A DNA stretch of 11,250 nt from Dunaliella salina (Eukaryota; Chlorophyta; Chlorophyceae; Chlamydomonadales; Dunaliellaceae): assembly GCA_002284615.2 (NCBI GenBank), contig MU069790.1, positions 288,496 through 299,745 of the forward strand. The letters run 5' to 3'. The notes below the pieces were generated by a model that worked only from the letters and a program-made list of their open reading frames with translations, did not search any database and was not told the origin of the DNA. This document shows, piece by piece, positions 7,934-11,250 of this stretch (positions are counted from its first letter, which is position 1; every line of letters begins with the position of its first letter). The position numbers and the translations under genes were made by a program.

Positions 7934-8275
7934 AGGAGGAATGGTTGCCAGCAATGGGGGATTGGCCAAGGTTTGTTGGTGGCAGCATAAGAGGAGTGAC
8001 AGCCAGTATGGGGGCACTGGCTGTGGTCTGCGGGAGCCAGCACAGGAGGTGTATTTGCTGGCGTGGGAGCACTGGCCAAGGTTTGTATGAGCCGGCACAG
8101 GAGGAGTGATGGCCAGCTGGGGGGGGGCATGGTTAGGGGTTGTAGGCGGCAGCACAGGAGGAGTGATAGCCAGCAGGGTCCATGTGAGCTAGCACAGGAG
8201 GAGTGATAGCCAGCAGGGTCCATGTGAGCTAGCACAGGAGGAGTGATGGTTGGCATGGGAACAGTGGTTGCACAA
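7934..8275. repeat. Tandem copies of the exon D 3' end
   Basis: About seven units carry agca(c/t)aggaggagtg, matching exon D agcataggaggagtggatgc. Two units keep the full exon-end string and donor: ttggccaag|gtttgt at 7970/7971 and ctggccaag|gtttgt at 8080/8081, 110 bp apart, versus the true ctggccaag|gtgcgg. A 40-bp unit is perfectly repeated at 8151-8190 and 8191-8230, with a third partial copy following, so part of the array is young. Confidence 0.88.
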
Positions 8276-8493
8276 GAGAAATGGATGCACACCTGGGGGC
8301 CCGTCCAAGAAGAAGATGGAGTAGCTAGTACAGTCAGAATGAGAAGATGCAAAGATGGCCATGGTGTGCCAAGGGAAAGAAGATACCTAGGGGCGAGGCA
8401 CCATGTGTCCTTTCCGCCAAGGAAAGAAAAGAGTGGGAAGGTGTGAATGGCTCAAACATGCAGGGTGCCTGATTCGGGCCTGTCTGAAGATGC

Positions 8494-8527
8494 AAACAAA
8501 ACAAAACAAAACAAAACAAAACAAAAA
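8494..8527. repeat. (AAAAC)n microsatellite
   Basis: Six to seven AAAAC pentamers in intron D-E. Confidence 0.95.
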
Positions 8528-8800
8528 CTACGCAGGCAGTGAAAACACTCCCCACATCAATAAGGGAAAAGAGGATACCTAAAGCTGGGCAAACAACAGG
8601 GAAACACGGAATAGGTGTGGTGCGGCGTTCGATGGCTTGCTGGCACTCACCATCCTGGCCAAGCCTCAATGAGCCTTTGCCGCGACTGTTTTTTGACCAC
8701 CCTTTGACCCTGTGTCCCACACGCAAGGGCGTTCCAGGCTCCCCCCTTTGTTGCACATCTCTGAACCGCAGATCACCGTCTCTGGGATTGACTCTCATCG

Positions 8801-8802
8801 TG

Positions 8803-8872
<70 letters not shown>
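8801..8872. repeat. (TG)n microsatellite
   Basis: TG dinucleotides with one GTGCG interruption near 8809, upstream of exon E. Confidence 0.97.
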
Positions 8873-8873
<1 letters not shown>

Positions 8874-8955
8874 ACTTCTGTGCCCTAACCGCTGAATCCT
8901 GTATCCCGGGGCCTATATTTACAACCCAGACCTCACACCTGTATCACAGATTTTT

Positions 8956-9068
8956 GCCTGAGAGGCGTTGCTGTCCCTCACCCTCAGCCTGTGTGAGTCC
9001 ATGTGAGCCTTCACCTCATGTGTCCCAGGTCGCCTCAGAAGCCTTACTATCCCTCACCCTCAGCCCCA
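8956..9068. repeat. 76-bp duplication of the exon E 5' border
   Basis: gcctgagaggcgttgctgtccctcaccctcagcc (8956-8989) matches exon E from 9032 at +76, with about five scattered differences. The final 15 bases are identical. The upstream copy is preceded by atcacag|attttt, corresponding to the true gtcccag|gtc, so it is a decoy acceptor with the first ~12 codons of the exon. Confidence 0.85.
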
Positions 9069-9384
9069 CCAGCGTTGTGCAACACGCGGACAGAAATAAG
9101 CCCTCCAAGCCCAGCCCCAACCAGGTCAACCCTCCGACCAACACCACCAGCGATGCCAGTACTGCCAACAACGCTGCGATGGGCAGCAGTAATAGCAGCA
9201 CCACAACAACTATGCCTAGTAGTCATAGCAGGGGCGCGGAGCCGGGTTGTACAGCTAGCAGCAATGCGGCTGCGGCCGACAAGCAGGCTCCGCCTGCAGT
9301 GGTCGTAGCATCGCAGCTGCTTGCTATTTGGCGTGACAACAGCACCAACACACGACTGCTGCCGTCCCTGGTGCGTGCAGCTGA
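9029..9384 (+). CDS. TBCD: TBCD exon E with low-complexity insert
   Basis: A 356-nt exon, phase 0 in and phase 2 out. It starts VASEALLSLTLS, continuing the helix left at AQLAK in exon D (family pattern: L-x-x-S-x-x-ALLEYL). It ends QLLAIWRDNSTNTRLLPSLV followed by RAA and two bases of a Glu codon, matching the family's 'R-x-x-x-P-x-LKTIE' helix. Between these lie about 70 residues rich in Ser, Thr, Asn, Ala and Pro that replace the short family loop. Their codons are mixed (AGC, AGT, ACC, ACA, ACT), so the insert is not a fresh triplet expansion. The acceptor is tgtcccag|gtcgcc and the donor ctga|gtgaga. An in-frame TGA at 9386-9388 is part of the donor and is not taken as the gene end. A weaker alternative donor is at 9371 (ctg|gtgcgt). 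Confidence 0.85.
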
Positions 9385-9430
9385 GTGAGACGCGCTCAAA
9401 AGCCCTTCATGGGCAACTATCTGTCATGCA

Positions 9431-9600
9431 GCTCCTCTTTGCATCCCTTTAATGTGAACCCATCTATTGAATGGAAGTCGTCTTTGCATCCCTTCATTGT
9501 GTACCCACCTTTGAATGGAACTCATCTTTGCACCCATTTGTTCCACATGTCTTTGGAATGAAGCTCTTGCCCCCCTTTCTTGTGAACCTCACCTTTCGCC
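9431..9600. repeat. ~44-bp tandem repeat, four units
   Basis: Units start at 9431, 9477, 9521 and 9563, each ctcxtctttgcatccctt, then gtgaaccca, then ttgaatggaa, with divergence increasing to the right. No resemblance to exon E was found. Confidence 0.85.
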
Positions 9601-9707
9601 ACCTTTTGCTCCGCTCATGGCTTTTGCAACGCTCCCTGCTTGTGGACTCACGTCTCAAGCCTTGCCTATTTTCTTGGCCCTGTGGGGTGAGCTTGCTTGC
9701 TCATGTG

Positions 9708-9969
9708 TAGGTGTGGGAAGTAATATTACTTTTACTTTTTTTAATATTACTGTGATATTTATATTGATAATAATATTACTGTAATAAAATGTAGCAATTT
9801 TGTACTGCTGTAATACCCCTAAATTGCAGAATTTTCTCCTCGTGACATTTGTGGTGGGGTTTTCAAACCCCAGGAATGGGACGTTTGTTTACCTACAAGG
9901 TCAATCAAAACAGAGAGCATTGCAGCGATATTACAGTAATGATAATATTACAATTTCATCCCTAACCTG
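9708..9969. mobile_element. Possible degraded hAT-like MITE
   Basis: The left end taggtgtgggaagtaatatt and the right end (reverse complement caggttagggatgaaattgt) share a terminal cAGGTxxGGGA pattern. Both ends carry internal gtaatattac/attactgtaat strings, reminiscent of hAT termini of the type caggtgggaagtaaxxxxtta. The flanks ctcatgtg and agtcattt only partly agree after a one-base shift, so there is no clean target duplication. The interior (9785-9930) is not recognisable. An AT-rich stretch without mobility is the alternative. Confidence 0.35.
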
Positions 9970-10189
9970 AGTCATTTTCTAGGGCGGCACCCATTTGTCA
10001 GGGCGCGCGGGGCATTAAGATCTGTGCTAAGTACAAATTCAGTTGCCGCACTGGGTATTGCATCCCAGGATCTGCTGCAGTGGGCATGAGATTGCAGCTA
10101 TGGCTATGGCATTTGATTGAGAGGAGCTGTGTTGGTGTGCTTTTTTTCCACATGACCTTTGGCAGTGTGCATCTACTTTGAGCCGATTT

Positions 10190-10680
10190 GCATGCTTGCA
10201 CCCTGGGCTAGCATTAGTGCTCAGCCAGGGTCCTGCCTGTTTGCATGCTCGTACTCTGGGTCAGCATCAGTGCGCAACCAATTGCTGACGAGTTGTTCTT
10301 TTCCTGCTTGTTTGCATGGTTGCACCCTGGGCTAGCATCAGTGCGCAACCAGAGTGCTGCCTGTTTGCATGCTTGCATTCTGGGCCAGCATCAGGGTGAG
10401 GGTGCAACACTGCCCTGCCTGTTTTCAGGGCCAGCATCAGGGCGCGACCAGGGAGCACCATTCTGGGCCAGCATGTGGGCCAGCATCAGGACGCAAAATG
10501 GCTGCCTTGTTTCAGGGCCACCCTCAGGGTGCAACATCACCCGGCTTGTTTTCAGGACCAGCATCAGGGTGCAACATCGCCCGCCCTATTTTCAGGACCT
10601 GCATCAGGGTGCAACATTGTCCAGCTTGTTTCCAGGCTCGCACTCTGGGCCAGCATCAGGGCACAAACACTGGTCTCCAT
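10190..10680. repeat. Tandem repeat family, cagcatcaggg unit
   Basis: Roughly ten irregular units of 35-75 bp. Early units: gtttgcatgcttgcaccctggg, then ctagcatcagtgcgcaacca. Later units: ttttcaggaccagcatcagg and gtgcaacatcgcccg. It lies 0.5 kb before the right edge in the last intron. Long open frames here are products of the repeat. Confidence 0.85.
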
Positions 10681-10726
10681 GATGAACGGCACAGATGCAC
10701 CGCAGCCGGTCTCTCCCTTTGCTCAT

Positions 10727-11090
10727 TTTAGATGCAGAGAGGGCAGGGGAAACACAGACGCCCTGTACTGGTCCACCCTATGCTGGCCAACCCTGTGCTG
10801 GTCCACCCTTTGCTGGTCTTTGCCTTTTTGCCTTTTTGCTTTGCCTTTTTGCTTTTTGCCTTTTGGCCTTTTTGCCTTTGCCTTTTTGCTCACCTTGGAT
10901 GCAGAGAGAGCAAGAGAAGCACAGACGCCCATTGCTGGTCCACCTTATGCTGGTCTTTTTGCTCCTCTTGGGTGCAGACAGAGCAAGAGAAGCACAAGCG
11001 CCTAATGCTGGTTCACCCTACGCTGGCCTTTTTCCTCGTCTTGGATGCAGAGGGCAGGACAAGCACACACACCCTATGCTGGTGCCCCCT
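10727..11090. repeat. ~70-100-bp tandem repeat with T-rich tract
   Basis: Four units carry gatgcagag(a)g, caagagaagcacagacgcc and ctggtccaccctatgctgg, at about 10731, 10899, 10970 and 11043. Between the first and second units a tttgcctttttgcc pattern is expanded (10815-10888). Several units end a pyrimidine-containing stretch with an AG (ctcattttag|atg, cttgggtgcag|aca), giving acceptor-like sites. Confidence 0.8.
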
Positions 11091-11237
11091 TTGACGGCCA
11101 ACCCAATGCTGAACCTCTACTTTTGCTTGCTGGGTGGCTGGCTTCCACGACTCATACATTTCAATTGTGGACTGTACGCATCTTCCATGCATCAAGCATG
11201 TCTTGCTTCTTGTCACATGGCACTCACACTTGCTATG

Positions 11238-11250
11238 CACACACACACAC
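11238..11250. repeat. Start of (CA)n array at right edge
   Basis: Thirteen bases of CA repeat run off the window. The 145 bases before it (11091-11237) show nothing assignable. Confidence 0.8.

Larger units (their letters stand above)
7833..9028 (+). other. Intron D-E (1196 bp)
   Basis: GT..AG intron in phase 0. It holds a pyrimidine run (7905-7926), donor-side copies of the exon D end (7934-8275), 8276-8490 with nothing I can assign, (AAAAC)n, 8528-8800 with nothing assignable, (TG)n, and a 76-bp duplication of the exon E start. Confidence 0.8.
9385..11250 (+). other. Intron 3' of exon E (incomplete), no exon seen
   Basis: Begins with donor GTGAGA in phase 2. The family has 150-200 further residues, but I find no matching exon before the window ends. 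Contents: a 44-bp repeat, a hAT-like candidate, 9970-10190 without assignable features, a cagcatcagg repeat, a ~70-100-bp repeat with a T-rich tract, and the start of a (CA)n array. Confidence 0.65.

Noticed and set aside
9386..9388. In-frame TGA as the end of the gene
   Set aside because: It overlaps a good donor (GTGAGA), and cofactor D normally continues for about 150-200 residues past this helix. The gene end is expected downstream.
9720..9952. TAATATTAC strings resembling the rolling-circle nick site of geminivirus-like replicons
   Set aside because: The string appears several times in an AT-rich stretch, with no GC-rich stem around it and no Rep coding sequence.
10245..10731. Open frames of 125-145 codons near the right end
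   Set aside because: They follow the cagcatcagg repeat family, occur in parallel frames, and have no relation to the C-terminal part of TBCD.

Overview
The window reads as nuclear DNA of a eukaryote, most likely a green alga (Chlorophyceae, possibly Chlamydomonadales). It has short coding exons with GT..AG borders, kilobase-scale introns, long (CA)n/(TG)n arrays, abundant minisatellites, and a protein that resembles land-plant rather than bacterial sequence. The species is not identifiable from the sequence. I see no operon, bacterial gene, rRNA, tRNA or CRISPR array.

One gene on the + strand accounts for all coding sequence I can support: a homologue of tubulin-folding cofactor D (TBCD; TFCD/TTN1 in plants). 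Five consecutive internal exons are visible: 1462-1560, 3589-3664, 4524-4717, 7725-7832 and 9029-9384. Their phases chain exactly (0-0, 0-1, 1-0, 0-0, 0-2). The joined reading gives about 277 residues without a stop and follows the C-terminal HEAT-repeat part of TBCD in order. The 5' end of the gene lies left of the window and the last exons lie to the right, so no promoter, start codon or poly(A) site is expected.

About 93% of the window is intron: more than 1461, 2028, 859, 3007, 1196 and more than 1866 bases. The introns are not random filler. At several exon borders the adjacent intron is built from tandem, diverged copies of the border itself. This holds upstream and downstream of exon A, downstream of exon C, upstream and downstream of exon D, and upstream of exon E. 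The result is arrays of decoy 5' and 3' splice sites that still carry recognisable exon-derived sequence. This is the most unusual property of the window.

Layout. 1-1461: intron with acceptor-like repeats and a 396-bp hAT-type non-autonomous transposon with a perfect 8-bp target duplication. 1561-3588: intron with ~165-bp donor-side repeats, a 19-bp minisatellite nested in one of them, and a (TG)n array. 3665-4523: AT-richer intron with inverted repeats and a (CA)n(CG)n tract ending at the splice acceptor. 4718-7724: intron with donor-side repeats, a 290-bp tandem duplication and a ~1-kb acceptor-side repeat array. 7833-9028: intron with donor-side repeats, (AAAAC)n, (TG)n and a 76-bp acceptor duplication. 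9385-11250: intron with three tandem-repeat families and a probable second hAT-like element. The window begins and ends inside (CA)n.
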